A stretch of 64,000 nucleotides of DNA from assembly GCA_032252755.1 (NCBI GenBank), contig JAVUPY010000070.1, positions 1 through 64,000 on the forward strand, given 5' to 3'. The translations under genes and the position numbers were made by a program. Within the stretch, counting starts at the first letter, position 1; every line of letters starts with the position of its first letter. Source of the DNA: Terriglobia bacterium. GTDB taxonomy: Bacteria > Acidobacteriota > Terriglobia > Terriglobales > Acidobacteriaceae. Positions 1-8,940 of this stretch are shown here, in pieces. The notes beneath the pieces are model-generated. The model had not been told where the DNA came from. It searched no databases and saw only the letters and a list, made by a program, of their open reading frames with translations.

Positions 1-2
1 GG

Positions 3-1145
3 TTATTCGAGCACGAAGATTTGTTTCTTCGCGCAGATGTCTTTGAGGATCTTCGGCCACACGGTTACGCTGACTTCGCCGAGGTGGGCTTTGCGGAGGA
101 TCCACATTTGGGTACGCGACTGGCCGATGCCTCCGCCGACCGAGAGCGGCACCTGGTTGTTCAGGATGGCCTGGTGATAGGGCAGCTTGAGGTTGTCGAG
201 CTGGCTGGCCATGCCGAGCTGCACCTTCAAGGTCTCGGCGTTGACGCGGATGCCCATGGATGACAGTTCGTGGCGGCGCTTGGTCACGTGGTTCCAGACC
301 AGGATGTCGCCGTTGATGCCGTGCGTGGGCTTGCCGGTTTCCTTGCTGGTGTCGGTGACCCAGTCGTCGTAGTCGGCGGCGCGGTTCTCGTGCGGATAGC
401 CGTCTTTGAGCGGCCAGCCGATGCCGATGATGAAGACGGCCGGGTACTTCTGCAGGATGGCCGTCTCGCGCTGCTTGCGCGGCAGGTCAGGATACATGTC
501 GAGAATTTCTTCGGCGTGCAGGAAGGTGAGTTCCTCGGGCATGTTGGGATAGCGCGGGTCCTTGAGCTGCGGGAACATGTCCTGCGCGAAACGCTCGGCG
601 CCCCAAAGCACCTTCCATATCTTGCGCACCACGTCTTTGAGGAACGCGACGTTGCGATCGGCGGCGGTGATGGCGCGCTCCCAATCCCACTGGTCGACGT
701 AGCAACTGTGGTCGTGATCGAGGAAGTAGTCCTTGCGGACGGCGCGCATGTCGGTGCAGAGGCCTTCGCCGGGCTTCATGCCGAACTGCTGGAGGGCGAC
801 GCGTTTCCACTTGGTTGCGTCCTGTACGACCTGGGCGTCAATGGGATGCTTGTTGTAGTCGTTGTTGATGTGGAACTGGATGGGCGTGCGCGAACCGTCG
901 CGGTCGAGCATGTCGTTGACACCGCTCTCGACGTCGACGATGAGCGGTACCTGGACCATCATCAGGTTCAGTTCACGGCAAAGATTCTCTTCAATGTACT
1001 GTTTGACCGCGTAGATGGCTTTCTGCGTCTGCTTGCGGTCCAGTAAGGAGTGGTAGTCGGTGGGCAGAATTCGCTCGAGGTCCTCGTAGTTGCCAATGCC
1101 GGGACCGGCGAGATCCGCTCGTTTGTCCAAAGTCGTAGATGCCAT
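3..1145 (-). CDS. asnA: Aspartate--ammonia ligase (asparagine synthetase A)
   Basis: Makes asparagine from aspartate and ammonia with ATP, in the cytoplasm, through an aminoacyl-tRNA-synthetase-like class II fold. The family signatures are visible: TQKAIYAVKQYIE near the N terminus, then GVNDMLD, KWKRVAL, GEGLCTDMRAVRKD, YVDQWDWE and, at the C terminus, GGGIGQSR, the class II motif 3 Arg region. An upstream in-frame extension to 1355 exists, but the ATG at 1145 is preceded by GGAGGAG at good spacing and begins the recognisable protein (380 residues). That is longer than the roughly 330 residues usual for AsnA, partly because of an insert around the YPHENRAADYDDW segment. It ends two bases from the window edge, so the downstream context is unknown. 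Confidence 0.93.
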   Translation of the reverse strand: MASTTLDKRADLAGPGIGNYEDLERILPTDYHSLLDRKQTQKAIYAVKQYIEENLCRELNLMMVQVPLIVDVESGVNDMLDRDGSRTPIQFHINNDYNKHPIDAQVVQDATKWKRVALQQFGMKPGEGLCTDMRAVRKDYFLDHDHSCYVDQWDWERAITAADRNVAFLKDVVRKIWKVLWGAERFAQDMFPQLKDPRYPNMPEELTFLHAEEILDMYPDLPRKQRETAILQKYPAVFIIGIGWPLKDGYPHENRAADYDDWVTDTSKETGKPTHGINGDILVWNHVTKRRHELSSMGIRVNAETLKVQLGMASQLDNLKLPYHQAILNNQVPLSVGGGIGQSRTQMWILRKAHLGEVSVTVWPKILKDICAKKQIFVLE

Positions 1146-1291
1146 ACTTCGCTCCTCCAGGGAGTCGGTTATGAGTTCACGATTCGGTCTAAACGAGGCC
1201 GAAAATTGGTTCAGGAGAACGAGACCACAGAGGGGGAGTGAGAGGCTGTAATGGTTGTCACAGGGGGATGTGTTGGGAAAGGGCGATCGCG

Positions 1292-1328
1292 CACCCACAT
1301 CTGCTAAAGGCGGCACATGTGGGGCGCC
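1292..1328. repeat. CCCACATCTGC palindrome, copy 1
   Basis: Imperfect inverted repeat: CCCACATCTGC, a short spacer, then GGCACATGTGGGG. The same word pair recurs at 3528, 31369 and 33477, always between genes. This copy lies in the asnA upstream region and could fold into a hairpin on either strand. Function unknown. Confidence 0.75.
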
Positions 1329-1351
1329 GGGCGGAGGACGCGAAGGGTCAC

Positions 1352-3013
1352 TCAATCGGCGGAGTGGGCGATTTGCCGGTGAGCAGTTCTTGATTCGGCG
1401 AGTTGCTGGGCCGTCGAGCGGTAATGGAGGTAGTCGCGGCGGAGGAGGATTTCGTCGGGAGTTCCGGCGCAGGATTGGGAGGCCATCTTAGACCATGCCA
1501 TGCGGAAGACGGAATAGGCGAGCAGGTAATCGGGGAGACGGTCGCGGGGATCGTTGCCGGAGAGGTGCTGGTAGTGGGCGAGGAAGGCGACGGTGGGGGC
1601 GGTGTCCATGCGGAACTCGATGACTGCGCCGGCGAGGTCCCAGGCGATGTCGCAGGGGCCGGGGAAGAAATGGTCGTCGCCGTGGCTGACAGCGTCGAAT
1701 TTGAGGATGCGACCGTCATCGGCGCGGAGCCACTCGTGGGGCAACATGCGGGAATCGGTGACGACGCAGGTCTGAACGTCGAGAGTGAGCGGCGGGGCGA
1801 GTGCTGCACCGAATTCGCACTGCCAGTTCCACGCGGCCATGGTGGAGAGTTCGGGCGAAATTTCGTCGGAGCGAAATTCGCGGGCGCGGAAGGCACAGTA
1901 TTCGGCGAGGCGGTGGAGGAGTTCGGGAGAGATATCGGATGGGGTGAGGCTGCGGCCGGGAATGAAGTCATAGACGCCAAAACCTTTTTCGAGGGCGAGC
2001 AGTGGTGGGGCAAAACCGGAAGCGGCGAGATTGGCGGCGCGAGCGGCGATGGTTTCACCGTAATGTCCGTAGCCGTGGAACTTGAAGCGGCGACGACCGT
2101 CGACGCTCATGTACTTGGCGGATTCGAGTTGTGACCAGATGGCGGGCCGGCAGTCGGGGGGAAAAGCGGATCGCCAGGAGCCACCACCGAGATCGATAGC
2201 GGCTGCCGAGGGGAGAACAGGTGCGGGATCGACGGCGCGGAAATGATATCGAGACCAGCGGTCGGCGGCATTCGGGGCGCGGAGGAGAGCGGGGTCGGGC
2301 CAGCGGCTGCCCAGCATCCAGATGCGGTCGCGCGAGACGCCGGCGTGCTCGGCGGCTTCTGCGACGGAGAGGAATGACGAACCACTGATGCCGGGACCTT
2401 CGTCGACGACGAAGACGTGGGGTTCAGATGCGGAGGAACGGAGCCAGCACACTTCGCGTTCGTTGAACGAAAACTGGCGCTCGTAAGGGTGCCCGTGAGG
2501 ACGAACGGTGATGCGCTCGGCGGCGACTCCGCGCGCGCGGAGAGCGGCGCAGAAGACGGCACTGAGGGTTGTGCCAATGCTGCGGAGGCCGATGACACGG
2601 GCGGATTGTAGCGGACTGAGGGTGCGCGCGAGATCGATAAATTTCTGGGGATGCAGGGCGTAGTAGGCGAAGCCCTCGGCGACGGAGAGTTGAAGGGCGT
2701 CCGGAAGTTGAAGCGAAGTCGCGGCGGCGAGCAGATCGTTCGCGTCGAAGAAGGAGGCGGTTACGAGGGACTCGGCGATACGATCCGTGATGTTCACGGC
2801 ACCGACGGATTCGGAATCAGCGCTGTCGGAGATGACGTCGGCAAAGGCGCATTCGAGTTCACCGGCGGCGATGAGGGCGGCGATGCAAGTGTCTTCTGCC
2901 GGATTTTCGAAATAAAGGTGAAGGGAGTGGACGAGGCGATTGCGCAGAGTGTTGCCGGAGATGGTCTTTCGGCCTGCGCGAAAGACATACATATTCCACC
3001 CGGAGTTATCCAT
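1352..3013 (-). CDS. Phosphoribosyltransferase-like / kinase-like fusion protein
   Basis: I do not know a named family for this 553-residue protein. Residues about 135-235 look like a type I phosphoribosyltransferase: a hydrophobic strand with GLRSIGTTLSAVF (142-154) and a PRPP-binding-loop-like VVDEGPGISGSS (202-213). Residues about 300-470 resemble the aminoglycoside-phosphotransferase/protein-kinase-like fold. In this reading TD at 419-420 could be the catalytic-loop Asp, KFDA (438-441) the metal-binding Asp, and PCDIAWDLAGA (453-463) the trailing helix seen in APH-type enzymes. The canonical HGD-x4-N is not clearly intact, so kinase activity is uncertain. ATG at 3013 follows GCGGAG. Neighbours give no pathway clue. 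The N-terminal 130 residues are unassigned. Confidence 0.72.
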   Translation of the reverse strand: MDNSGWNMYVFRAGRKTISGNTLRNRLVHSLHLYFENPAEDTCIAALIAAGELECAFADVISDSADSESVGAVNITDRIAESLVTASFFDANDLLAAATSLQLPDALQLSVAEGFAYYALHPQKFIDLARTLSPLQSARVIGLRSIGTTLSAVFCAALRARGVAAERITVRPHGHPYERQFSFNEREVCWLRSSASEPHVFVVDEGPGISGSSFLSVAEAAEHAGVSRDRIWMLGSRWPDPALLRAPNAADRWSRYHFRAVDPAPVLPSAAAIDLGGGSWRSAFPPDCRPAIWSQLESAKYMSVDGRRRFKFHGYGHYGETIAARAANLAASGFAPPLLALEKGFGVYDFIPGRSLTPSDISPELLHRLAEYCAFRAREFRSDEISPELSTMAAWNWQCEFGAALAPPLTLDVQTCVVTDSRMLPHEWLRADDGRILKFDAVSHGDDHFFPGPCDIAWDLAGAVIEFRMDTAPTVAFLAHYQHLSGNDPRDRLPDYLLAYSVFRMAWSKMASQSCAGTPDEILLRRDYLHYRSTAQQLAESRTAHRQIAHSAD

Positions 3014-3093
3014 CTTCTCCGCTCAACACAAGAATTCGACTCCGAAGCGTTCGAAGAATTCGAACCGGACGGGAGCTTCTACTTGGGATGTGG

Positions 3094-3318
3094 CTAGGCG
3101 GCTTTGCGTTTTCCGCCGCGCGGAGAACGAGCGACATCGCCGTCTTTGTCGATGAAATAAAGGAACTGGTTATCGCGGTTTACGGCATTCTCGACGAGAA
3201 CCTTGGATTCACCCGCACCGCTTTTAGGCTTCTGGCAGACATTGCCGTTGCCATCGATGAAGTAAAGGTAGGTCTTGTAATCGCGCTTCAGGTTGAGCTT
3301 CTTCACCTTCTCGGCCAT
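3094..3318 (-). CDS. 74-residue protein with two internal YFID repeats
   Basis: Small basic protein with a clear internal duplication: YLYFIDGNGNVCQKPK (residues 17-32) and FLYFIDKDGDVARSPR (52-67), separated by a Gly/Ser-containing linker and ended by a KRK-rich tail. Each repeat reads as a beta-hairpin with a D-x-(N/D)-G-(N/D) turn. GAGGG is placed well before ATG 3318. No known domain name comes to mind. The two Lys/Arg-rich halves suggest, as inference only, binding to a nucleic acid or another polyanion. It stands alone, on the same strand as its neighbours. Confidence 0.78.
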   Translation of the reverse strand: MAEKVKKLNLKRDYKTYLYFIDGNGNVCQKPKSGAGESKVLVENAVNRDNQFLYFIDKDGDVARSPRGGKRKAA

Positions 3319-3527
3319 TTCTGTTCCCTCGCCGAGATTGGATTCGGCTTGGGAAATGGCCGTTGGCCGACGGTACAGTGGGGCGATAAGTGATTGTTTC
3401 TAATGGGTGATCCGGAGAAGCCGAAGGGAGCCGCAGCGGATTGGGGTGGGTACAGAGCGAAAAGAGAGACCGTGCCGGCGAGGTGCAGGTCTCATGACTC
3501 GGGTTCCCGCTGAACGATATCTGCCAA

Positions 3528-3561
3528 CACACATCTGCCAACTGCGGCAGATGTGGGGCAC
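3528..3561. repeat. CCCACATCTGC palindrome, copy 2
   Basis: CACATCTGCC, four-base spacer, GGCAGATGTG: a near-perfect hairpin just downstream of the SH3 lipoprotein gene. It belongs to the same family as the copies at 1292, 31369 and 33477. The rest of the 3319-3574 gap shows no gene. Confidence 0.8.
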
Positions 3562-3574
3562 GAAGCAAAACGCT

Positions 3575-4654
3575 CTACTTGCGGCGTTTTCTGGACCTTG
3601 GTTCGCGAGATTCTGGTTCTTTCCTGGATGACGCGAGTTTGATGTCGTCGCCGGGAGCGGATACGCGGCGGACGATGGGCGTGTTGAGCTTGTATTTGCG
3701 ATCGACGATCTGTCCGTTTTGGGCCTGCAGGCGGAGAGTGAAGGTGGGAAGCACGCCTTCTTTGTCGAAGTTTTCGGTGGCGACCTTCACGGGGAAGAAG
3801 CCGACGACATTGCGCTCGCGGTAAGCGGTTTCGTAGCGGTGCTTGCGGGTGTTGCGGGTGAAGACGCGGAACTGGTCGAAGTCGTAAGGGAGACCGTCCT
3901 TTGGAGTGCTCAGCAGGACGAGGTATTGCGGGAACTTCTGACCGTCTTCGTCGACCTGGTCGAGGACGAAGGCGGCCTGGATGCGCTGCCCTTCGGCGTA
4001 CTGCGCGATGTCGAGAGGAATGTCGAGATCGATCATGCGCGCGAGTACCCAGCCGTAATGCCCTTCCTGGCTTCTTACGAGCCACCAGTCGTCGTAGATC
4101 TTCGGTGGCTCCTGCGGTTCTCCGTTCTTGCTGGGCTTAACGACGGCGAGCGCCTGCTTTTCGGGACGCACGGTGGTGGCACGTTTGAAGATGTCGACCT
4201 TCTCGCCGTCGGTGAGCTGATACAGGGTATCGGCGTTGCGCGAAGGCTCGATGTGCATGTTCAGTTTCGCGCGAGTGACGGCGCGGCCCTGGGTGGGAAG
4301 CCCTTTGCTGTCTTCATCGAGTTTCTGGAATTGCTTGTAGACGGCTTCGGTGATGGTGAAGCGCTCTTCGAGCCAGCCCTCTTCCTTGCGAGCGGTTCGG
4401 ACGCGCAGGAAGCGCCGCTGGTGCTCGAGGACCTGGACGCGCTCACCGCTCTTGACCATCCCGACCTTGTTGTAAACGGCGGCAATGCGATCGCGAAGAA
4501 ATGCCTGGGGCACCGAGACGTAGACGTATTCGCGGGACCCGCCGGAACCCCGGTTACAGGCGACCGTCGCAAGTACAACGAACAAGGCAGCGAAGAGAAC
4601 GGGACCCGGCGTGCGTCGAGAGATGTGCGAACGAAAGAATTTCCAGAGATTCAC
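3575..4654 (-). CDS. SH3-domain lipoprotein
   Basis: 359 residues, beginning at GTG 4654. An N-terminal hydrophobic helix ends in a lipobox-like VLATVAC, so Cys33 is probably lipidated and the protein membrane-anchored in the periplasm. Two bacterial SH3-like segments follow. The first is near residues 43-100 (YVSVPQAFLRDRIAAVY through GWLEERF) and the second near 125-215 (AKLNMHIEPSRNADTLYQL through YGWVLARMIDLD). A C-terminal beta-rich region of unknown fold ends in a very basic tail (REPRSRKRRK). SH3_3-type domains commonly bind peptidoglycan or peptides. A role in envelope sensing or anchoring is inference. Confidence 0.8.
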   Translation of the reverse strand: MNLWKFFRSHISRRTPGPVLFAALFVVLATVACNRGSGGSREYVYVSVPQAFLRDRIAAVYNKVGMVKSGERVQVLEHQRRFLRVRTARKEEGWLEERFTITEAVYKQFQKLDEDSKGLPTQGRAVTRAKLNMHIEPSRNADTLYQLTDGEKVDIFKRATTVRPEKQALAVVKPSKNGEPQEPPKIYDDWWLVRSQEGHYGWVLARMIDLDIPLDIAQYAEGQRIQAAFVLDQVDEDGQKFPQYLVLLSTPKDGLPYDFDQFRVFTRNTRKHRYETAYRERNVVGFFPVKVATENFDKEGVLPTFTLRLQAQNGQIVDRKYKLNTPIVRRVSAPGDDIKLASSRKEPESREPRSRKRRK

Positions 4655-4725
4655 GGCTCTATAAAACTATACCGCAATGTGAGCACACGAAGACATCGGC
4701 ACTTTCGGGAACGGTGTTCGCGAAG

Positions 4726-5358
4726 TTACTGCACGGTGATGGTGATGTTGTTCGAAACCGTGCCGGTAGTGGTTGTGACGGAAGCAGTGATCTTGGCAGT
4801 TCCGGTCGAGACTCCGGTCACCACGCCCGAACTGCTCACAGTAGCAACGCTGGTGGTATCGGAACTCCATGCGACCTGATTCGTAAGGGTCTGCGTGCTG
4901 CCATCAGCGAACGTTCCTGTGGCCGTAAGCGGCAGGGTTGAGCCACTGGTGACGATAGTGGTCGTGGAGGTGATGTTTATTGTATTCAGCGCCGAGGTGT
5001 TGACGATGACCCCGGCGGATGACGACACACCGTCCTGCGATGCGGTAACAGTGGTGTTGCCTGATGCAACGGCCGTCACGAGACCGGCGCTGACGGTGGC
5101 AACACCGGCCGAGGAACTGCTCCATTTTGCGGTGCTGGTGACGTCCTTGCTATCGCCGTTCACGGTAGTACCGTTGGCGGTGAACTGCTTGGTCTCACCG
5201 ACGGTAAGGAAGATGGAAGCCGGAGTGACGCTGATGCTATTCAGAGCACTGCCGGAGACAAAGAAGTCGCCGCATCCGCTGGAGAAGAATGCGAGCAGGA
5301 GAAGGAGAAGGACTGCGGAACTCCGGATGTTTGCGACGGCTTTAATAGTCCGCATCAT
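4726..5358 (-). CDS. Lipoprotein with two bacterial Ig-like (BIG2) domains
   Basis: 210 residues. The signal peptide has a long Leu run and lipobox FFSSGC. Two BIG2-type modules follow, about residues 38-118 and 122-209. Each has the typical opening (ISVTPAS / INITSTT), a W-S-S-x-x-x-VATVS core and a G-x-x-x-(V/I)-TAS end. Ser/Thr content is very high. Such proteins are exported adhesin-like or structural beta-sandwich proteins, and no catalytic residues are visible. It is divergent from the M28 peptidase gene, with which it shares a short intergenic region. Confidence 0.85.
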   Translation of the reverse strand: MMRTIKAVANIRSSAVLLLLLLAFFSSGCGDFFVSGSALNSISVTPASIFLTVGETKQFTANGTTVNGDSKDVTSTAKWSSSSAGVATVSAGLVTAVASGNTTVTASQDGVSSSAGVIVNTSALNTINITSTTTIVTSGSTLPLTATGTFADGSTQTLTNQVAWSSDTTSVATVSSSGVVTGVSTGTAKITASVTTTTGTVSNNITITVQ

Positions 5359-5441
5359 GCGCGAATTCTACCAAAACGGGCTACTATGAAGATCGGTGGA
5401 AGGTAAGAAAACTCAACTTTCGTATATTTTGAGGAGACTCC

Positions 5442-6875
5442 TTGACAGCCTCTCTGTCCTTCGCGAGCAAATCCCTCGGTATCGTGTTACTGGCTGCGGC
5501 CGGCGTATTGAGCGGAGCTGCACAGGCAGCGCCGGCCAAGGAAACCGTCTGCAAGTCGTGCATGGAAAAGGATATCCGGTATCTTGCCAGCGACGAACTG
5601 CGGGGGCGCGGAAGCGCTACCGAGGATGAGTTGACAGCAGCGAAGTATATTGCGGCAGTATTCCAGAAACTAGGGCTGGAGCCCGCGATGGGTGAAGACT
5701 ACATCATCCCGGTTAAGCTCACGCGGAAGAAGTTTGTCAGTCCTCCGCACCTTAAATTCACCGTCAATGGCAAAGAGATGGTCTGGACGCACGGAAGGGA
5801 GATGATTGCACTGCGCCTGACGGCGGCGGAGATACAGGGAAAGATCGTGCACATCAACCCGGATCCGGCGCAGGCGTCGAAGGCCCCGTTGGGAAGCATC
5901 GTTGTCGTGACCGAGCCGATTCCGGACGAGGAGAGGAGGCAAGTACTCGGCTCGCTGCTCTCCAGTGACGCATCACTGGTGATCATTCAGGCTTCGGGAC
6001 CCTTCGAGCACAACTGGGATCGATATGCGAACCAGCCTGCGATGCTTCCCACCACGGTCGAGGGGGAGGAGAGTGCACGGAGGCGTGCGGCGCTGGTGGT
6101 TGTAAAAAGTGAGGAAATGCGAACGCTCGCGCAGGTCCCCGCGGGAACCGAAGTCACAATATCGGGCACGACGGCGGAAGACGATCAGCAGACGCGAAAC
6201 GTGGTTGGCGTGCTGCGCGGAAGCGACCCGGCGCTGAAGGCGCAGTATGTGATGTTCTCCGCTCACATGGACCATTTAGGAGTTTGCGCGAAGACGGGCG
6301 ACACGATCTGCAATGGCGCCGATGACGATGCCTCGGGAACGGCCACGGTGCTGGAACTGGCACGAATTTTTACCAGAGGACCTCGTCCGAAACGCAGCGT
6401 CGTATTTGCGACATTCGGCAGCGAAGAACTCGGACTGCTGGGTTCGCGCGGAATGGCTGCGAAGCCGCCGTTCCCTTTAGGTGACGTTGTGGCCGACATC
6501 GAATTCGAACAGACGGCTCTGCCGGAATCGAAGGTAGGCGGCAAGGAATTCTGGATGACGGGATCGCAGCTATCAGATTTGCGGAGTTTGCTGGTGCAGC
6601 ACGGTAGCCAGTTGGCGGATGATCCCTTTCCAGACAATCCATTTTTCCGCGCTTCCGACAATTACAGTTTTGCCACGAAGGGAGTGGTTGCGCACACCAT
6701 GAGCGGGGCGGCGGAATTTCCTGACTACCACCAACCCGGAGATGAAGCACAAAAACTGAACTACGAGTTCCTGGCGAATTCGTTGCAAGCAGTTTTGCCG
6801 GGGCTGACGTGGCTTGCGAACAGCCCCGCGCGGCCGACTTACGAGCCGGGAAAGAATGCGGCAGAGGCCAAGTGA
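5442..6875 (+). CDS. Exported M28-family zinc peptidase
   Basis: 477 residues with a Sec signal peptide (cleavage probably near AAQA-AP). The start is TTG at 5442, preceded by GAGGAG. The M28 metal ligands can be seen: H275 in AHMDHLG, D in [10 protein letters not shown] (about 294-296), the catalytic Glu pair in [10 protein letters not shown] (about 328-329), an acidic residue in DIEFEQTA, and the late His in [20 protein letters not shown]28 enzymes act as aminopeptidases or carboxypeptidases in the periplasm or outside the cell, and the exact substrate cannot be read. A PA-like insert precedes the catalytic part. An early CxxC (VCKSCMEKD) after the signal is unusual and may be a disulfide or an extra metal site. 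Confidence 0.9.
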   Translation: MTASLSFASKSLGIVLLAAAGVLSGAAQAAPAKETVCKSCMEKDIRYLASDELRGRGSATEDELTAAKYIAAVFQKLGLEPAMGEDYIIPVKLTRKKFVSPPHLKFTVNGKEMVWTHGREMIALRLTAAEIQGKIVHINPDPAQASKAPLGSIVVVTEPIPDEERRQVLGSLLSSDASLVIIQASGPFEHNWDRYANQPAMLPTTVEGEESARRRAALVVVKSEEMRTLAQVPAGTEVTISGTTAEDDQQTRNVVGVLRGSDPALKAQYVMFSAHMDHLGVCAKTGDTICNGADDDASGTATVLELARIFTRGPRPKRSVVFATFGSEELGLLGSRGMAAKPPFPLGDVVADIEFEQTALPESKVGGKEFWMTGSQLSDLRSLLVQHGSQLADDPFPDNPFFRASDNYSFATKGVVAHTMSGAAEFPDYHQPGDEAQKLNYEFLANSLQAVLPGLTWLANSPARPTYEPGKNAAEAK

Positions 6876-6908
6876 GCCGTTGCGCCGGTAGTAGAATCGG
6901 ATAGCGAA

Positions 6909-7343
6909 ATGAAGACATTCAGCCTGCAAGAAGCGCAGTCGTTGTTGCCGATACTGGAGAGCCTGCTGCGATCATCGATCGAAGGGAAGAAGGTCATCGA
7001 AGAGGTGGACAAGGAACTCTCGTCGCTGAGCGAACGGATTTTCCTGACCGGCGGCGCCTTCATTGAAGTGAAAAAGGTGGCGCTGCGGCGGGCGGAGCGC
7101 GACAAGGCCATCCAGAAAGTGAAGGACGCTATCGCTGAAATAAACGCGATAGGGGTGCAGGTGAAGGACCTCGATATCGGCTTGCTGGACTTTCCGTGCA
7201 AGGTGGGCGACGAAATCGTGCTGCTGTGCTGGAAGTTGGGCGAGGCTGCGATAACACACTGGCACGGAACAGAAGAAGGATTTGCTGGACGGAAACCGAT
7301 TGATGACAGGATCGCGCGAGCGAAGTCGGGCGATATTAACTAG
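6909..7343 (+). CDS. DUF2203 family protein
   Basis: 144 residues, matching the DUF2203 pattern: FSLQEAQSLLPILESLL at the N terminus, a helical middle, then GVQVKDLDIGLLDFP and VLLCWKLGE with the ending ITHWHGTEEGFAGRKPI. The fold appears to be a long helical hairpin followed by a small beta part. Function is unknown in the family. It follows the M28 peptidase by 33 bp and may be cotranscribed. Weak ribosome binding site. Confidence 0.9.
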   Translation: MKTFSLQEAQSLLPILESLLRSSIEGKKVIEEVDKELSSLSERIFLTGGAFIEVKKVALRRAERDKAIQKVKDAIAEINAIGVQVKDLDIGLLDFPCKVGDEIVLLCWKLGEAAITHWHGTEEGFAGRKPIDDRIARAKSGDIN

Positions 7344-7345
7344 AG

Positions 7346-7440
7346 GTGGGGCTCTGGCCAGGGGATGACCTCAGAGGCTAAAGCCCCAGAGTGTGCGCGA
7401 GTTTATCGGCACGGCTAAGGCCGTGTCCCTTCAAAACAGG
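7346..7440. repeat. GGCTAAAGCC-type intergenic hairpin element
   Basis: Two tandem small hairpins: GGGGCT...AGAGGCTAAAGCCCC, then CACGGCTAAGGCCGTG followed by CCCTTCAAAAC. The GGCTAAAGCC and CACGGCTAAGGCCGTG words look like a repeated module. It fills the gap between the DUF2203 and HAD genes. I found no second complete copy in the window. Confidence 0.55.
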
Positions 7441-7445
7441 AGACG

Positions 7446-8087
7446 ATGGCACCGGCGGAGATCAGTACATTATTTTTCGACTGGGACGGGACGCTGGTGG
7501 ATTCGGCGATGTCGTCGTATCTCACTTTCCAGAAAGCTCTGGAGCACTGCGGGATTCCGTTCTCATGGGAGCAGTTCGAAGCGTATTTCACGCCGGACTG
7601 GCACCGGATATACGAAGCGGTGGGGTTAGAGCAGGAGCGGTGGCTGGTCGCCGACCAGGCGTGGCGCGACAACTATCCGTGCGTACAATATTCGCTTGTG
7701 CAGGGCGCGAAAGATACGTTGCTGGCGCTGCGGGATCGCGGGTATCACGTGGGAGTTGTTACCAGCGGGAACCGCTGGCGCCTGGCAAACGAGATTCGGG
7801 ACTTTGGGCTGGACGGCGTTTTCGATGTCGTGATCTGCAGCGACGATGTGACGAAGCGTAAACCGCATCCGGAAGGGCTCTTCAAAGCAGCGGCGCACAT
7901 GAAGTGCGAGCCGAACTGCTGTTCTTACATTGGCGACGTTCCCGAGGATATCCTGGCGGGCAAGAACGCGGGAATGCATACGATCGGGGTGAAGAGCGGA
8001 TTCCCAACCTCGAGGCGGCTCGGTGAGAGCGCGCCGGATCTGCAGCTGGAAGAGATAGCGGACCTGCTGAAACACTTCGCGAAGTAA
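7446..8087 (+). CDS. HAD-superfamily phosphatase (Gph-like)
   Basis: 213 residues with all four HAD motifs: FFDWDGTLVD (nucleophile D12, acid D14), the Thr/Ser of VVTSGN (motif II), KRKPHPEG (motif III Lys) and IGDVPEDI (motif IV acidic pair). The helical cap between motifs I and II is of C1 type, as in phosphoglycolate phosphatase and beta-phosphoglucomutase relatives. The substrate is probably a small phosphorylated metabolite and cannot be fixed from sequence. AGGAG lies just before ATG 7446. Confidence 0.9.
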   Translation: MAPAEISTLFFDWDGTLVDSAMSSYLTFQKALEHCGIPFSWEQFEAYFTPDWHRIYEAVGLEQERWLVADQAWRDNYPCVQYSLVQGAKDTLLALRDRGYHVGVVTSGNRWRLANEIRDFGLDGVFDVVICSDDVTKRKPHPEGLFKAAAHMKCEPNCCSYIGDVPEDILAGKNAGMHTIGVKSGFPTSRRLGESAPDLQLEEIADLLKHFAK

Positions 8088-8162
8088 GTCAAAAGGCAGA
8101 GGAAAAAGGGCAGAACGGGACAGGTTTTCGTTTTGGCTTTTGTCCTCTTCCCTTTGATTTCC

Positions 8163-8417
8163 CTAAACTTCTTTCTGATCGACGTAGCACCAGCGCCAGG
8201 TTTCGCCGGGTTCGAAGGATTGCATGATGGGGTGCTTGGTGGCATGGAAGTGCTTGGTGGCATGTTTATTGGGAGAACTGTCGCAGCATCCGACGTGGCC
8301 GCAGGTAAGACACATGCGCAGGTGGACCCACTGGGCACCGATCTTCAGGCACTCTTCACATCCGTAAGAAGACGGGTTGACATCGCGGATTTCAGAAACG
8401 TGTTTGCAGGCTGCCAT
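8163..8417 (-). CDS. UBP-type zinc-finger protein
   Basis: 84 residues, essentially one UBP (ubiquitin-hydrolase-type) zinc finger. Likely ligands run C4-x-H6, C20-x2-C23, C36-x2-C39, C44, H52, H56 and H62. Key strings are MAACKHV, SYGCEECLK, MCLTCGHVGCC and HFHATKHP. The ATG at 8417 has GGGAG upstream, while the longer reading to 8462 adds a tail without support. In eukaryotes the fold binds the ubiquitin C terminus. Bacterial stand-alone forms are common and uncharacterised. It is convergent with the HAD gene. Confidence 0.88.
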   Translation of the reverse strand: MAACKHVSEIRDVNPSSYGCEECLKIGAQWVHLRMCLTCGHVGCCDSSPNKHATKHFHATKHPIMQSFEPGETWRWCYVDQKEV

Positions 8418-8523
8418 GGGTTCTCCCTTTGTGCGCGGCATCACGAAACGTTCACTATGCAACTGGATGACAGGCAGAAGTGTAACGATTCAGGGGCGCT
8501 CTGACAGTTAGCCGATCAGGTAC

Positions 8524-8712
8524 TCAGAGGAGGCCGCTGGATTTCGCCGACAAGATGTTCAGGGCGGCTTCGAGGCGAGAGATGGCCTCTTCGAGCCCTG
8601 GATGGCGATCGAGTTCCTCGCGGAGTTCCTGGAGAAGACTGTGAGCCTGGGCGACTTGTTGCGCGGCTTCCTGCCTCGACTTCTCAGATTCTGTGGGCGG
8701 ACGAGTATCCAT
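8524..8712 (-). CDS. 62-residue coiled-coil protein
   Basis: Small, charged and almost wholly helical: two predicted helices (about residues 9-38 and 40-58) with heptad-like Leu/Ala spacing, such as AHSLLQELREELDRHPGLEEAISRLEAALNIL. It may be DUF4404-like but I am not certain. The chosen start, ATG 8712, has GGAG six bases upstream, and the longer frame to 8799 has none. The 8713-8940 stretch upstream shows no gene. Confidence 0.65.
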   Translation of the reverse strand: MDTRPPTESEKSRQEAAQQVAQAHSLLQELREELDRHPGLEEAISRLEAALNILSAKSSGLL

Positions 8713-8940
8713 ATTGATCTCCGGGGATGTGTACAGGAATATTATGCCCCATTCGTTGCTGAGGCTGATGCTCATCTGGGATTCGGGTAGGTCTTGCATC
8801 TACGGACGAAGTTTCGAGAACGATTAGGCGAGGGAGGACTGCGCTTCTATGCGTCTGGGCTACATGTAAGAAGGGCATCGTGGCGGGCGAGGCGCGGGCG
8901 CTAAAGAGGATTTAGCCAAATCTCTAATCGTTCCATCAAG

